In this document: piece after piece, positions 11,661 to 25,500 of the stretch
How positions within the stretch are numbered: position 1 is the stretch's first letter
Layout of the letters: every line of letters starts with the position of its first letter
Assembly: GCA_018398765.1 (NCBI GenBank)
Contig: JAHBMJ010000135.1
Span: 1-31,496 of the forward strand
Reading direction: 5' to 3'
Source of the DNA: Chromera velia
Taxonomy: Eukaryota > Sar > Chromeraceae
Length of the DNA: 31,496 bases
Notes under the pieces: model-generated
Databases searched by the model: none
Told to the model about the DNA's origin: nothing
What the model saw: the letters and a program-made list of their open reading frames with translations, nothing else
Program-made: the position numbers and the translations under genes

Positions 11661-14378
11661 TGTGTGTGTGTTTGTGTGTGTGTGTGTGGGCGATTGCAGT
11701 TCTGTCAACCCGATCCTTTGGAGGTCATTCAGGCCGGTGCAGGGTCTGCAAACGGCAAGATGGTTTCTCAGATGAGACTCAGGTCCGACCACCGGATTCT
11801 CGCAGCGACGGTAGAGCCTGCCATTTTTACGAAAACTGAAGAAGAAGGACCCCCTCCTGACTTCACACAAACGCAGGCGGGAGCTCCCCCTGAAAACAAA
11901 ATAACGAGGGTGGTAGATGTAAAGAAGTCGGGTGAAGGTGCCAAGACAGTCGTGTGCCTTTTCTCCCTTCAGCCAGGGACTATGGTCAGTCAGTCAGTGC
12001 AATTAAGTGGAAGGGAAAAGGGGGGAGGGGAATGGCAGATGGATAGGACGGAAGTGGTATCCTTTTCATTTCGACCTTGCCGAGTACTGGGACGCCGAGG
12101 TGCCTGAACTGGTCTTCCTACGTGCCTGCCTGCCTGCCTGCCTGCCTGTCTTCCTTCCCTCCCGTCTGAACCTTGACACTGACGGCATTCGCGGCAGCAT
12201 CTGTTTCGACAGCTGTGGCAAGATGAAGGGGCGTTGTTTGGGTGAACAGATTTTCGGATTTGTGTTTCTGTGTGAAGATGGACCTCCCTCCCCTTCTTCC
12301 CCCCCCCCCCTCTCTCTCTAACTGCAGAGACCGCTGATCGAAGTGGAATCCCCTGTGGGAACTGTGAGCGACCTGATCTTTTGTGGTCAGTCTCCCCGCC
12401 TCTCTATCTCTCGGTCGATCTCTGAGCAAATCGAATCTCCGTTTTTGACTTCTTCTTTGTCTCCGTCTGTGCATTCGTGGTCGCGTCTCTGTCTCTGTCC
12501 GTGCGGACATCATATCAGCATATGCATTGAACGAACGAACAAGCTTATGATCGAGTGAGTCTTCCTGCATGCCTGTCGTTGAACGGAAGTGCGTGCACTC
12601 TTCCTCTTGCATGCCATCTTAAGTTCTCCCTCCCTCCCTCCTGAAGTCCTGGCCGGCGTCCGTCCTCCCTCCCTCTTGCAAGGGTTTGCTTTTCCCTCCC
12701 CTCCCAGTCCGGCAGTGCACGTGTCTGCTTCCATGGTGGTGATTGTGCACAAGATATTCATACGTCAATGACAGAATCAGAAAATCAAAAATGTTTCAGC
12801 ATACACACAGGCGAAGGATTACTTTCCCAATAGTGCATTCGGGACATACAACTCTCTCTCATTTGATGTGATGTGATGGGATGGGATGTGATGTGATNGT
12901 GTGTGTTTGTGTGTGTGTGTTTGTGTGTGTGTGTGTGGGCGATTGCAGTTCTGTCAACCCGATCCTTTGGAGGTCATTCAGGCCGGTGCAGGGTCTGCAA
13001 ACGGCAAGATGGTTTCTCAGATGAGACTCAGGTCCGACCACCGGATTCTCGCAGCGACGGTAGAGCCTGCCATTTTTACGAAAACTGAAGAAGAAGGACC
13101 CCCTCCTGACTTCACACAAACGCAGGCGGGAGCTCCCCCTGAAAACAAAATAACGAGGGTGGTAGATGTAAAGAAGTCGGGTGAAGGTGCCAAGACAGTC
13201 GTGTGCCTTTTCTCCCTTCAGCCAGGGACTATGGTCAGTCAGTCAGTGCAATTAAGTGGAAGGGAAAAGGGGGGAGGGGAATGGCAGATGGATAGGACGG
13301 AAGTGGTATCCTTTTCATTTCGACCTTGCCGAGTACTGGGACGCCGAGGTGCCTGAACTGGTCTTCCTACGTGCCTGCCTGCCTGCCTGCCTGCCTGTCT
13401 TCCTTCCCTCCCGTCTGAACCTTGACACTGACGGCATTCGCGGCAGCATCTGTTTCGACAGCTGTGGCAAGATGAAGGGGCGTTGTTTGGGTGAACAGAT
13501 TTTCGGATTTGTGTTTCTGTGTGAAGATGGACCTCCCTCCCCTTCTTCCCCCCCCCCCCTCTCTCTCTAACTGCAGAGACCGCTGATCGAAGTGGAATCC
13601 CCTGTGGGAACTGTGAGCGACCTGATCTTTTGTGGTCAGTCTCCCCGCCTCTCTATCTCTCGGTCGATCTCTGAGCAAATCGAATCTCCGTTTTTGACTT
13701 CTTCTTTGTCTCCGTCTGTGCATTCGTGGTCGCGTCTCTGTCTCTGTCCGTGCGGACATCATATCAGCATATGCATTGAACGAACGAACAAGCTTATGAT
13801 CGAGTGAGTCTTCCTGCATGCCTGTCGTTGAACGGAAGTGCGTGCACTCTTCCTCTTGCATGCCATCTTAAGTTCTCCCTCCCTCCCTCCTGAAGTCCTG
13901 GCCGGCGTCCGTCCTCCCTCCCTCTTGCAAGGGTTTGCTTTTCCCTCCCCTCCCAGTCCGGCAGTGCACGTGTCTGCTTCCATGGTGGTGATTGTGCACA
14001 AGATATTCATACGTCAATGACAGAATCAGAAAATCAAAAATGTTTCAGCATACACACAGGCGAAGGATTACTTTCCCAATAGTGCATTCGGGACATACAA
14101 CTCTCTCTCATTTGATGTGATGTGATGGGATGGGATGTGATGTGATGCAGGCCTCCGACGGCTTGTGATGTTGGGGGGCGGGGGCGAGGGGGGATCCGTG
14201 ACGGCGGCATTCGGTTGGGAGTCTGGGGCGAGTATGGCGACGGGGGAGAAGCCCTCGAGCATCGATGAGCTGAGGGGGGAGGGAGAGATTGAGCCTGTCT
14301 GCGGTAAGTTAGGGAGACAGGAGAGGGGGGGGGCGGTTGGGATGCGAAGAGACGCAGGCCTCGTCAGGACTTTTTTTT

Positions 14379-14422
<44 letters not shown>

Positions 14423-15073
14423 CTTTCCTTCCTTCTTTCTAGCTTTCTGTCTTCCGATCGTGTGCCCACCTTAGTTGTATAGGCGTAGTGAGGAGTGAGC
14501 AAGTGGCGGGGTTGGAGAGGGAGAGTTGGTATTGAATGTCTGTGTGTGTCTCTTTTGCTTCAGCTCCCTTTGGCTGTTTTCCCTTGTCTCTTTCTCCCTT
14601 CCCTCCTTCCGTTCAGTCTGCGCTCCCGTCTCGTGGACTCATCTGGGCATCGAGTTCGTCGTCGTGGGCGGTAAAAAGGGTGGGTAAGTGAGTTGGTGCG
14701 TGAAGGAGGGAGGGAGAGAGTGAGGCAAGAGCAGTCAGATGTGGGGGGGCACATGAGGGGTGCATGTGGGGCCATACGGGATCGCCGAGACGGCATTCAC
14801 TCAACTGTCTGTCTCGCATGAGGCTGGGGAAGGACACTCACTCCAGTGGAAGAAAGGAAAAGTACAGCAAGGTCGTGAGCCCGTGGGCATTCTGTCAATC
14901 AGAGCGTGAGGGTTGTGTGAGATTTACCGTTTTTGTGGGAAGACCGACCACCACATGACTTTTTTGTTGTTTTCTGCTGTCCTTTCTCCCCCCCTCTTTC
15001 TCTCCCTGTGTGTGTGCGTGCATATGTACAAATCTATATGTCTGTATACACATATACATATCTGTACACAAAC

Positions 15074-15137
<64 letters not shown>

Positions 15138-15877
15138 GAATGCTTTGTGTTCACAGTTGGGGGAAGGAGGGGAAGCCGTGCTCTGTCCAGGTAGATGTTC
15201 CGTACAACGATGACGACGGGGAACCTGGGAGGTGGGCCTCTTTGGTTTTTTCTTGCTCGTATGCACGTTCATTCGCGTATGCATGTGGATATTTGTTCTC
15301 TTTTCTTTCAATCCCCTCTTTCCCTCCCCCTCTGCTGTGTTCCTTTCTTCTTCATTTGTCTGCCTATCTGCCCTTAGTGTTCTCCGTGACGATCCGTCTG
15401 TGTGTACATTTGATTGTATTTCTCTTCCTTCCTTTCTCTCTCAGTGGCAGATTGCGAAATGTATGAGAATGCGCATGCTTCTGTCTCCGTGTTTGTGTCT
15501 TTCCATCTATTTGTACCTCTCTATCTATCTATCCATGTATCTGTTTGTCTGTCTGTCTGTCTGTCTGTGGCCTTTTGCCCCCCTTGTCTGCAGCCCTGAC
15601 GTGATCGCTCTGTGTGCTCTTCCAGGAGAGGAGCGGGAGGGGGGAGAAGAAGTTCGGATGCGCTTTGCTGGGCTTCTGGCGAACGCCGCTGGAGCAGATA
15701 TGGTTGGTGGCGGTACAGGCTCCTCTCGATGAGAGTGAGACTTCTTTTTTCTTTTTTCTTCATGCCTGTCTTCCTTCCTTCCTTTATTCATTCATTCATT
15801 CATTCATTCATTTATTCTTGTTTTTCTTTCTTCCTTCCTCTCTTTCTTTCTTTCTTCCTTCCTTGCTTCCTTCGTTT

Positions 15878-15909
<32 letters not shown>

Positions 15910-17531
15910 TTTTCTTTCCCCCGTTCAGAGGTCGACATGTGAGAGCCTTGTGCTCCGGTTTCTGCTTGTGCTTCTGTGTCCACCTCTGCCTTTTTGTCCG
16001 AGGGAGTATTCAACTTGTCGTTATGCGAGTCAATGGTTAATCAAGGCCCTTTCTTTTTCTCTTTGGCTTCTGTGATGAGATGCCAAGACGTCCTCTTCTT
16101 TTCCCCGCTGATAACTTGACTACGCTTTCTATCTCCCTTCATTCATGAATTTTGCTGCAGCTCGTGTTCAGTCTCAGTTTGACTGCTGACGACTCCGACG
16201 GCAGCGTTGTGATGACAGGGGCCCCCGAGGGGATCCGTATGGGGTACTGCGGGGTGAGTCAATCGACTTCGTTGGTTCGTGGACTGCATCATGATTCGTT
16301 GATGGGTTGATTGGTTGGGCCGGCGTTTCGTGTTCGTCTTGGTTGGTGGTTCCTTCTAGTTTGCTTTTTTTTTCATGCAACTACGGCGGAGGTTTCTTTT
16401 TTCCCGTGTGCATCGTTTTCTTTTCAAAGACACTGGCTGTTCTTTTGCCTCCCCGCCTTTCTCTCTGTTTCTCTTTTTCTCTCTCACACACAGTGTGGGT
16501 GTATGTGTGTGCGTGTGTTTCTGTTTTTGCTTTTTGTGTGTATGCATGAATTGTTGCACAGACTGAAAGATCTGATGGCAAATAGATGGATGTCTGGACG
16601 GGTGTGTATGCGCGTGCGAGTGAGTGAGGGAGTGCAGATTTACGAGGTGATGGACCAGTATCCTCATCCCCGATTTTTCTTCGACACTATTCCTGAATGG
16701 TCAGTAAGTGGAGAGACTAGACCAAACTAGACTGTATTGGCAATTCTTGGATTGTCTGATTGCCCCTTGTGGGAGGCATACGGTGAGTCACGAGACAGAG
16801 AACGGGGCGACAATTGCCTTTTCTCTCTTCGTGGGTTCCTTCTGCTGTGTCGTTTCATCTCCCTATGTTTCTTTCTTTAATAATGGCGGGAAGGCAGTGA
16901 TGCCTCATGAAGGAAGAGGTGTGGGGTCGAGGTTGAGTGCCGATACGGAAGGGATGAAAGAAGGGAGCGGGCGAAAGAGAAGTGTCAAACAGTCGATTGG
17001 TGAGCCGGAATTTGATATTAGCGCGAGGTGTGGGATGAACGTGATTCTGACTGTCTCTCTTTCTCAAGGAAGCGAGTATGAAAAGGAAGAGACAAAAGGA
17101 TGCAATAAGGGAGAGAGAACGCACTGAGAGGAGAGGAAAATTACGTCGTGTTTCTATTTTCCATGCCTTCCTTCCCCCCTTCCTTCCTTCCTTCGCCCGC
17201 CTCTTCCTGTACACTTCCTGTGCAGGAACATTGTAATGTTCGGCTCCGCTTACCAATCAGAAGTCGAGACGATGCTTCTGGATTTTGACGAGGGTCTGTC
17301 TGTTGATGGCCATGTGTGTAAGTATGTGTCGGACTGTGGGTGTGTTGCTTTTCAGGGGCAAGGAATGCCTGTTGGGCGGGCTGCATCTGCCTGTTTTTCT
17401 GTCTGTGAAGTGAAAGGAACAACAAGAGAGACCCGCCTCAGAAAAGAAGAAGACGAGGCAAAGAGCAAACTGCATTGCATATTCGTAGCACAGAGGCAGT
17501 CAGTCCACTTGTGTGGTTGAGGAAGAGGAAA

Positions 17532-17573
<42 letters not shown>

Positions 17574-18923
17574 GAGAAGTTCCTTTCCTGTCTGGTTGAC
17601 GCCGTCCTTCCTGTCAAGAGATTCCCTCATTCACACAAATGAGCATTCATTCCGTTGCTTGGCGCGCGTGTGTGTGGGTGTATGTGTGCGACAGACAACA
17701 TGCAATGGCAGTTTAAATCACGAAGAACTGACCTCACTCACGTGATTCCCTTCTTTTTTTCTTTCCCATTCACTCACCTATGTCCTGCCTGTAGCTTCAT
17801 TCCGCATTATCTTCTTCTCGTTGATACCCCTGCATGCGTGCCTGAGTGACCGGCTGGCTGACTGATAAAAGGCCGCCTCGCATCGTGTGTGTGGTCGCTG
17901 AATTGCGTGAATGCAGAGGACTTTCTTCTGGGCGAGAAGGCGGAGGGGAAGGAGGCAGCTGCGAAGGGATTCTGTAGAGGTCAGTGAAAAAAAGGAATTA
18001 TGTTTCTCGATCTCTCTTTTGCTCTTCGTTCTTCGTCTTGCTCCCTTGAGCTCAATTTCACAGAGGCTTCAAATGAACGGGGGCGGGAGAGAGAGGGTTG
18101 GCCCTTGCTTCTCGACCTTCCTTGCTTTTTTCCCTTCATATTTTTTCTTCGTCCCTGTCTTTCTGATTTCTGTCTTGTGTCATGCGCGTCTCTTGTCAGT
18201 ACTGAAGTTCACTCAAGCTGGATTTTGACGTCTTACTGTACTGCCATTCTCTCCTTCTGTGCGTCTGTCTGTCTACATGCAGGCATGTGCTTCTATCGCG
18301 GCCTCCCTGTGGAGCTAGAAATTCAGACCCAGTCACTCTCTGGCGAGGTTCGCTCACTCGTTTGTTTCTCTGCATGCGTGCGTGCGGTCTGCGAAACGGA
18401 GGAGCAAAAACCACGAGGAACACCAAATGTCCTCGCAAAAGACGCAGAATACTTGTCTGTTTGCCATTTTTGTGTGTGATGATTCTTTGATTGAAATTGA
18501 TTGTCCTCTGCCCGCCCCCCCTTTCCAAACCACCGGCGCCGCGACCACTTCTTGTCCCTCCCCACAGACATTTTATTTGCCCTGTCACGGAAATTCATAA
18601 CGGACGCAAGGAGGGTTCGTTCGGGGCTCCGCTCTTTCACATGCAGCAGATCCGTCAAGACCCCCTGGAAGCCTTTGTGTGTCTTTCTGATGTCAGAAAA
18701 CATTCAAAACAAGCAGGAAGAGCCTGGTGAAAATTCTTGCGAGATTGCCGTTCTGTCACTTGTAGAGCACAACCCGGCGGTTTCCCTACGTCCCTCTGGT
18801 GGAAGGTGTGCCGTCGATGTGTTTTGCCTGAGCATGTGCACACTGCATTTGATCTGTTGAATTAAATACTGCATCGTGTGTGTGTGTGTGCGCGCGCGCG
18901 CGCGTGTGTGTGTGTGTCTGTGT

Positions 18924-18959
<36 letters not shown>

Positions 18960-19333
18960 GTGTGTGCGTGTGACTGGATGGATGGATGGATGGGTGGATG
19001 GATGGACTTGCAGAGTCCGACACTGAAGGGTCCGTGTGTTCTGTTGGTGGGAGGCAGTGAGGGTGTGGGGTTGAGGTCCGAATTCGTGGAGGCGCCCCAT
19101 GCTAGTTTGGCACAGGTCAGTCAGTCACTCAGTTAGTTTCCTTTGAAAAGAAAAACTATCTCTCGAGAGAAGAAATAAATGAAGGGATGAGGGTAGAGAA
19201 AAGGGGGAAACAAGAGCAAACAAGCGACAGAGAAAACATATCGAACGTTTCCTTGTGGCTTTCTTCCAGCTGTCTCAGAAATCCCTTTCTCTTTTCTAGA
19301 ATATTCAGTGCGCACTTGCTCCTCCTCCTTCTG

Positions 19334-19399
<66 letters not shown>

Positions 19400-22300
19400 C
19401 ACATGCAGACAGAAGAGTCCCGCACACATTTCCCTCCCGTGACTGACTGCCTCTACATTTACTTTTACTTGACTGACTGCAGAGGCCGAACCGCAAAGAG
19501 CCGCTGGGTTCCGAGGCCGCCTTCCCTCTTCGGCACAGATTCCCTCTCAAGGACGGGCAGCCTGAGCCTTCCTCATCATCATCCTCGGGTCTGCCCCCGA
19601 CGGCACAAGAGCTGAGGGCGGCCGTGCCAGCAGAGAGCGTGCAGCACCCTGCACCGGCTGCCACTGTTCCCCCCGCCCTTTTCGGCACTCCCCAGCCGGC
19701 TTCGAGAGAAACTCCGCTTTTCGGGGGCACCCCGCAGCAGACGTCCGCCCTGTTTGGCTCAACCTTCACACCGCAGCCAGCAAAGGCAGGTGGTGGTTTG
19801 TTTGGTCCTCCCGGAGGCGCGCCCACACAGGCTGTTGGGCTCTTTGGTACCCCGGTAGGAGAATCACCGAAGGCGGCAGGAGGGCTGTTCGGTGGTGTCG
19901 CTCCCAGCACTCCTCTATCGAAAACAGCAGCCCCGGCATCAGAAACACCCAAGCAAACCCCAGCTCCCTCAGGAACTCCTGCACTGCCTCTGTTCGCTGG
20001 AACTGCCTTGGAGGGCAGCGGTTTGTTTGGCAAAAAAACCGAGGCAGAGGTGCCAAAGACGGGGACCCCGTTTGGTTCCATGGGCCCAACTTCTTCTCCT
20101 TTGCAACCTGCACCTAGTGGGGGGCTGTTTGGTCCAGCGAAGGCCTTTGGCGGCGGTTTATTTTCCCCTAAGGCCCCCGAGACTCCCAAGCAATCAGGCG
20201 CAGGTCCCCCTTCCCAACTAACAACCCCCCTAGTGCCAACGGGTGGGCCGTTTGGAAACATGATCAGTACACCCAAAACTGCAGAAGCAGCAGCAGCAGC
20301 AATCCCGAAGGACGGCCCCTTCGGCACACCCGCCCCTGCCCCTGCAGAAACGCCCAAGACAGGCGGAAGTGTCCTTGCCGGCACCCCTGTGGCTAGACCG
20401 GGTGGGGGGGGGCAGGGCTTCCCTCCAGACTCAGTTTTGCAAGTACATCCCAAAACTCCGGCAGTCGCTGCCTCTTCTTTGGAAGGGCCCTCCACGGCAC
20501 CTCTCTCGAAAGCAGGGGCGCCGCCGCCAAAGCAACCGCCCGGAGGCATTAATAACGTCGGCAAGCAGCCTAGCGCCGTAGATATGGGCCTCTTCGCGCC
20601 GCCAGGTGCAGGGGGTAACAACGTCGGTAAGCAGCCCAGCGCTGCTCTCTCGAGCCTCTTCGCGCCGCCCGGTACCGGTACCGCCCCCGCCGCCCCCACG
20701 ATTGCAAAGCAGCCAGGCCCCGCCGACAATAACACAATGGCGCCGCCCGGTACCGGTACCGCCACCGCCGCCCCACCCGCCGCCGCTGGAGTCGGAAAGC
20801 AGCCGAGCGGGGCTCTCTCGAGCCTCTTCGCGCCGCCCGGTACCGGTACCGCTCCCGCCGCCCCACCCGCCGCCGCTGGAGTCGGAAAGCAGCCGAGCGG
20901 GGCTGATAGAAGTACCGTCGCGCCGCCCGGTACCGGTAACGCTCCCGCCGCCCCACCCGCCGCCGCTGGAGTCGGAAAGCAGCCGAGCGGGGCTCTCTCG
21001 AGCCTCTTCGCGCCGCCCGGTACCGGTAACGCTCCCGCCGCCCCACCCGCCGCCGCTGGAGTCGGAAAGCAGCCTGATAGAAGTACCTTCGCGCCGCCCG
21101 GTACCGGTACCGCCCCCCCCTCCGTGGCCAAGCCAGCTAGCGCTTCCGTGACAGCGGCATCAAAACAGACCCCGTCCGCGGTCCCACAGATGAAAACGCC
21201 CCAGCCGGTGCTACCGACCTCAAAGGCGGGAGGCGTGGCGGCGCCCAGTGCCCCTTCAGACCGCCAGCGTGCTGCTGCTGCTGCTCCCGCCGCCCCTGCG
21301 TCGTCACACTCCCATACGCTGCCCCGAAAGATTGTGCTGGACATCAACCAGGAGGTTTTGGATTTGTCGCGAAAATCCGACAGGGAAATTGCAGAGGTGA
21401 GTAGAGCCTTGCGGGTGGGTGGGTTGATGCTTCATTTGAATGAATGCGCGCCCCCCGTGTACCAAATACACAACTGTACGTACGCATTCCAATGCTTTTT
21501 TTTTATGAATTCCGTCCCCGCAAAAAAAAGCATTGGGGGGCTTCGTCAAGAAGAGGCATATGCACAAAGCAGACAGGCAGGCAACGGAGGGATTCAAACA
21601 AGCAACCAACAAGTCAATTGATTGAGGCTTCTTGTCAATTTTTCCTTCAGAGGGAGTCTGCATCCCCCCCGTGTCAAACAAATGTACAGATTAGGCGGGA
21701 TCCCTCCTCACATTGTCTGCTCTCTGCCTGCCTTCAGGCTCTGGAGCTCCCTTTTGCCCAGATGTCCTCTTGGTCCGCCTCCCCTGCTGCTGTGCCTTCT
21801 GAGAAGCGACTTGCGTTCTGGTTCTATGAGAGTTTGGTGCGACACGAGAAGAGCCTGGTGAAGGCCGAAGAGGCAGGCAGGGGGGTGAGCGTGGAGGAGA
21901 GGACGATGATCTCAGTGGAGTCCGTCAGGCGTTGCACTGCCGACATTCAAGGTCAGTCGGTTGGATGATTTAGTTAATTAGTGCATGTAAGTTCTTTCTG
22001 TGAGTGAGGGGGTTTTTCGTACAGTGATGGATCGATGCATAAGTGGATGGATCGATGTGAAATCTGCTGGATACTTTTTAAGAAAGGACGTCTGCATGGA
22101 CAGACGGATGGATGAAGGAAACGAGGTAGGTCTGCGATGTTTTTATCAACGCATCTCCTTCCGTGAAGAAGCAGAAGGAAATGGGAGGGAGGAATGACGC
22201 CAGAATGAATGAACGTTGTCTTGTTTCTCTGGTTGCATCTGTCTTTGCTAAAGGGCAAAAGAAGAATTTTGAAGGCTGTCCCTTTGGCGTGGTTTTTGTT

Positions 22301-22488
22301 GTGAAAGAGCTGACAGGCAGTAAGGCATGTATTTTATGGAGTTTCCTTCAATTCCTCTAGAGGTTCTTGTGGTTCACTCACGTCTTTTTGTAGTCCGATC
22401 TCCTTCAGAGAAACGAAGGAAGGGAAGAAGAATCTTTGTGCAAACGGCACCATTCCTGCCTGCGTCCATGCGTAAGGGCCTCATCCAT

Positions 22489-22558
<70 letters not shown>

Positions 22559-25500
22559 TGTATGTGTGCGTGCAGGAAGAGCCAAGAAGCTGCAGAGCGG
22601 CAAAGGTCTCCCTGAAGAGAAGGACGCAGAGACTTTTGTGAAGGCACTGAGAGGGACCCTCGATGGTCTCACGGACGCCTCCTCCAGGGTTGGTTGGTCT
22701 TTCTTTCACCCAGGCAGGCAGGTAGGCAGGTAGAAACTGCGGCATTTTGAGGAGACAGGCACGTAGTCTATCTGCCTTGTTTGAGTGTACGATGCATGTA
22801 TGTAATGGAAGGAAATCTGACCTCATCTCGAAGAACGACGCGACGATGTCGAGAATGTAACTTCAAAAATGGACCACTGTAGTTAGTTATCGATGCTGAG
22901 GGTCGTCAAAAAGTGCAGAAGCAGGTGTGCCACGCATATACAGCAAATTCTGGTCATATGTGGAAGGTCGGAGACAAAAATGACTTTCTCACCGACTTAC
23001 CATTTCTTGTCAAGTATGACTCAGCTCGGTGAGAGCTTGCTCAGAGGCCGTAACTCTGTGTGCATGAGACATCATGAGACTCCCCCCCTGAATGTGCACA
23101 TATTTTTTTCTTTCTTTTCTTTTTGTAAGCAGCACCGGACGGCAGTCCAGACAGCAGCCCTCCCTCCGACTGGGAGTCTAGCTGAAAGTTGCCATCTTGG
23201 GTGGGCGAGGGGGGCGGCGGCGGCAGTGGAGGAGTGTGTGAGGAAGTGGAAGGCGCTGGACATTGACACAGGGAAAAAGGAGGAACTGGATAAACTCGTG
23301 AAGGTCGCGCATCATCTGGCGGAGTCAGTCTTGCTTGACATATGGAGTTTTGTGTGTGTGTGGGGGGGGGGGTTATTCTTTTTGTCCATTCGATCTGTGT
23401 TCAGATCTTGATCCTCTGCCTACCTTCGTTGGAGTCTCTCTCCGTCTCCCCGCTTTTCTTTCAAGATCGCTTCATCGTTCTTTTTGTTCCTTTGTTTGTT
23501 TCTCCCGAGAGACGGTGAACGAGGCAAGGCGGTTGTGTGTGTTTGTTCCTGAAGAGTCTTTTCTTCAACACGAATGCAGAAAGTGGTAGACATGTAGAAG
23601 TGAACAGATTCACAATTCACAAGCAAGACATCCAAACTGACTATTTTTTTTATTCTGCAGCTTGGAGGAATCCCCTCTTCGTCCTTTCGTGTCTGGTACG
23701 GAAGAGTTGATCAAAACGCTTCTCACTCAACAGAGACGGAAAGAAGCCCAGAGGGTCAGCCGAAAGGAAAGAGAAATAAGAGCAGCAGCCGAGGCCGAGG
23801 CCCGAAGAGTGCAGAGACATGCCGAACCCTCCTTCTCACCCCGACAGCCCTACACTGCCGCATCCCAACGGATTGGCCTCCATTCACTTTTGGGTTCTCC
23901 CATGGGTCTGGCCTCTCCCTCTGCTCATGCCGTAGCAGCACGTTCGCGCTATCAGGAGCCTGCGTATCCTTCCTACCCTCTCACCGGGGCAGGGGAGCAC
24001 TCTACACAGGCTCGAGGCATCGCCCCTGATACAAACTCCGGCTACCCAAGTATTAAACCTCCGACTCCGTCTCCGAAAAACGCCCGGGGTGACGCCCTTG
24101 GCACCCCTGTCCCCCTCCCTGGATCATCTCTTTCCCGATTGCGCACCCCGCACGGCCTCGACCACGCGCCTTCCCCCCACGCAGGCGGCCGGGGGGGTGT
24201 CACGTCGCTGCAGAACTTACTGCCTCCAGCTTCCTATCTTGCTCGACAAGAAGAGTTGCGCACTTGGGAAGAGAGCCAGGGGCGACAAGCAAGTGACAGC
24301 CCGAACCAGGCGCCTCCGAGTGCGGAGAAGGAGAAGGACAGGGGAGCAGGTCGCTCCTCGACTGTGAGGACATCTTTGCGGAGAGGGACCACCAGGACGA
24401 GAGGGGTGCGGCCGCCTCCACAGGGAGCTACGGGGGGGACGTTTGAGCGAATCTTCAGAGAAGTCGAGAGGGAATTCGAGATCGCCAATCGACGCGAGCA
24501 GGAGGCGGCAGAGAGGGCAGGGAAGGGAGGAGAGGATAGGGGAGGGGACGGAGAGGGGGGGGTCCAGGGGGGTCACCCGAGTTCTTCAGGTTCATGGAGG
24601 GGAAAGTTGGGGGAGAAGAGAGACAGGACACCTGCAGGGAGGGAATTTTCGGCGGTCAGTCGGTTGCGGCAATGAATTCTGCAATCGCTCATTCACTCAT
24701 CTGCAAGTGCCTGTGCAAGATTTTTCTTTTTGTGGTTGTGCATGGAACAGAAAAAAGGAAGCAAAGTCGAACATGCAATCTTCCTCGTTCTTGCACAAAA
24801 CCGACGTTTCTGGTATTGTTCTGATAGTGCGAAAGCGATTTTTTTTTTGAGTTGCTTTCTGCATTTCCTGAAAGATGAGATGTGCCTCCACTCCCATCCT
24901 CACAAATTTTTGCATGCATCCACATCCCCTGTACGCGCAGGAACCTCTGAAGCAGAAGAAGACAGAGAGGGCGGAGGACAGAAGACGGGCAGAGAAGCTG
25001 CTTGAGTGAGTCAGTGTGTGTGCGTGCGCGCGCGCGTGTGTGTGTGCGTGTGCGTGTGCGTGAGAGAGAGAGAGAGAGAGAGAGACAGAGGGACTTGTTT
25101 GCATCGCGAACATTTGTACTTCAATTGACCCTCAATCCTCCTGCGTTCTTTCTGGGGAGGGACTCATTTGATGGTTTTGCATCCTCGAGTCATGTCTGGT
25201 GGAGTCGTTGTGTTATTTCCCCCTTTTCTTTTTCTTCCTTCACAGATAGGGAGAACAAAAAGGAAATCGGGAAGAATAATCCACCCAGCAAACCCCCTCC
25301 ATCTCTCTGTCTCTGTGCTTTGTCTCTCAATCTCTTTCATTGTTTCTGTCTGTGTGTGTGTTTGTCTTTTCCTTCCCTTCCGTCATTTCATTTCCCCTCC
25401 TGCCTTCCTGCCTTCCTGCAGGGAGAACAAGCGGATGATCAAGCAGTTGTCCCAACAGCTGACGTCCATGCGACGCCGCCAAGATCTTCTCGAGAGGAGG

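Larger units (their letters stand above)
9448..19115 (+). other. Exons 1-15: N-terminal beta-propeller of Nup214-like protein
   Basis: Fifteen short exons encode residues 1-487, close to the ~400-450 residues of the Nup214/Nup159 seven-bladed propeller. Several segments line up in order with what I recall of human Nup214. [10 protein letters not shown] (residues 48-57) resembles the first blade [24 protein letters not shown] (exon 9) resembles [34 protein letters not shown] followed by SEVETML (exons 11-12) resembles the YYLSYIEEWDLVLAASAAS region and its following [15 protein letters not shown] (exon 14) resembles [24 protein letters not shown] (exon 15) resembles APVLMLLSTDGVLCPF. These matches also support the small exons, because the frame is right at each one. 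An acidic, low-complexity insert follows the [15 protein letters not shown] strand in exon 5. The Dbp5-binding loop cannot be located by eye. Confidence 0.8.

Noticed and set aside
11650-14146. Genuine tandem duplication creating alternative exons 5 and 6
   Set aside because: Complete identity of the introns, a boundary exactly at an N, and frame disruption when both are used all favour an assembly artefact.
16700-16703. GTAAGT at 16704 as donor of exon 11
   Set aside because: It gives phase 0, which puts exon 12 in a frame that soon stops; GTCAGT at 16700 restores the Trp codon seen in Nup214.
17294-17317. Longer exon 12 using the strong GTAAGT donor at 17318
   Set aside because: It would create TAG at the junction with exon 13. 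The GTCTGT donor at 17294 keeps the frame.
18553-18731. Possible extra exon after a CCCCACAG acceptor, with open frames to about 18731
   Set aside because: Exons 14 and 15 already join phase 0 to phase 0 and match the Nup214 order; none of the extra frames gives a better join.
19305-21347. 680-codon open frame on the minus strand opposite the FG exon
   Set aside because: It mirrors the GC-rich FG exon, ends in translated AC/AAAG microsatellite, and lacks splice or domain support. The plus-strand exon fits the phase on both sides.
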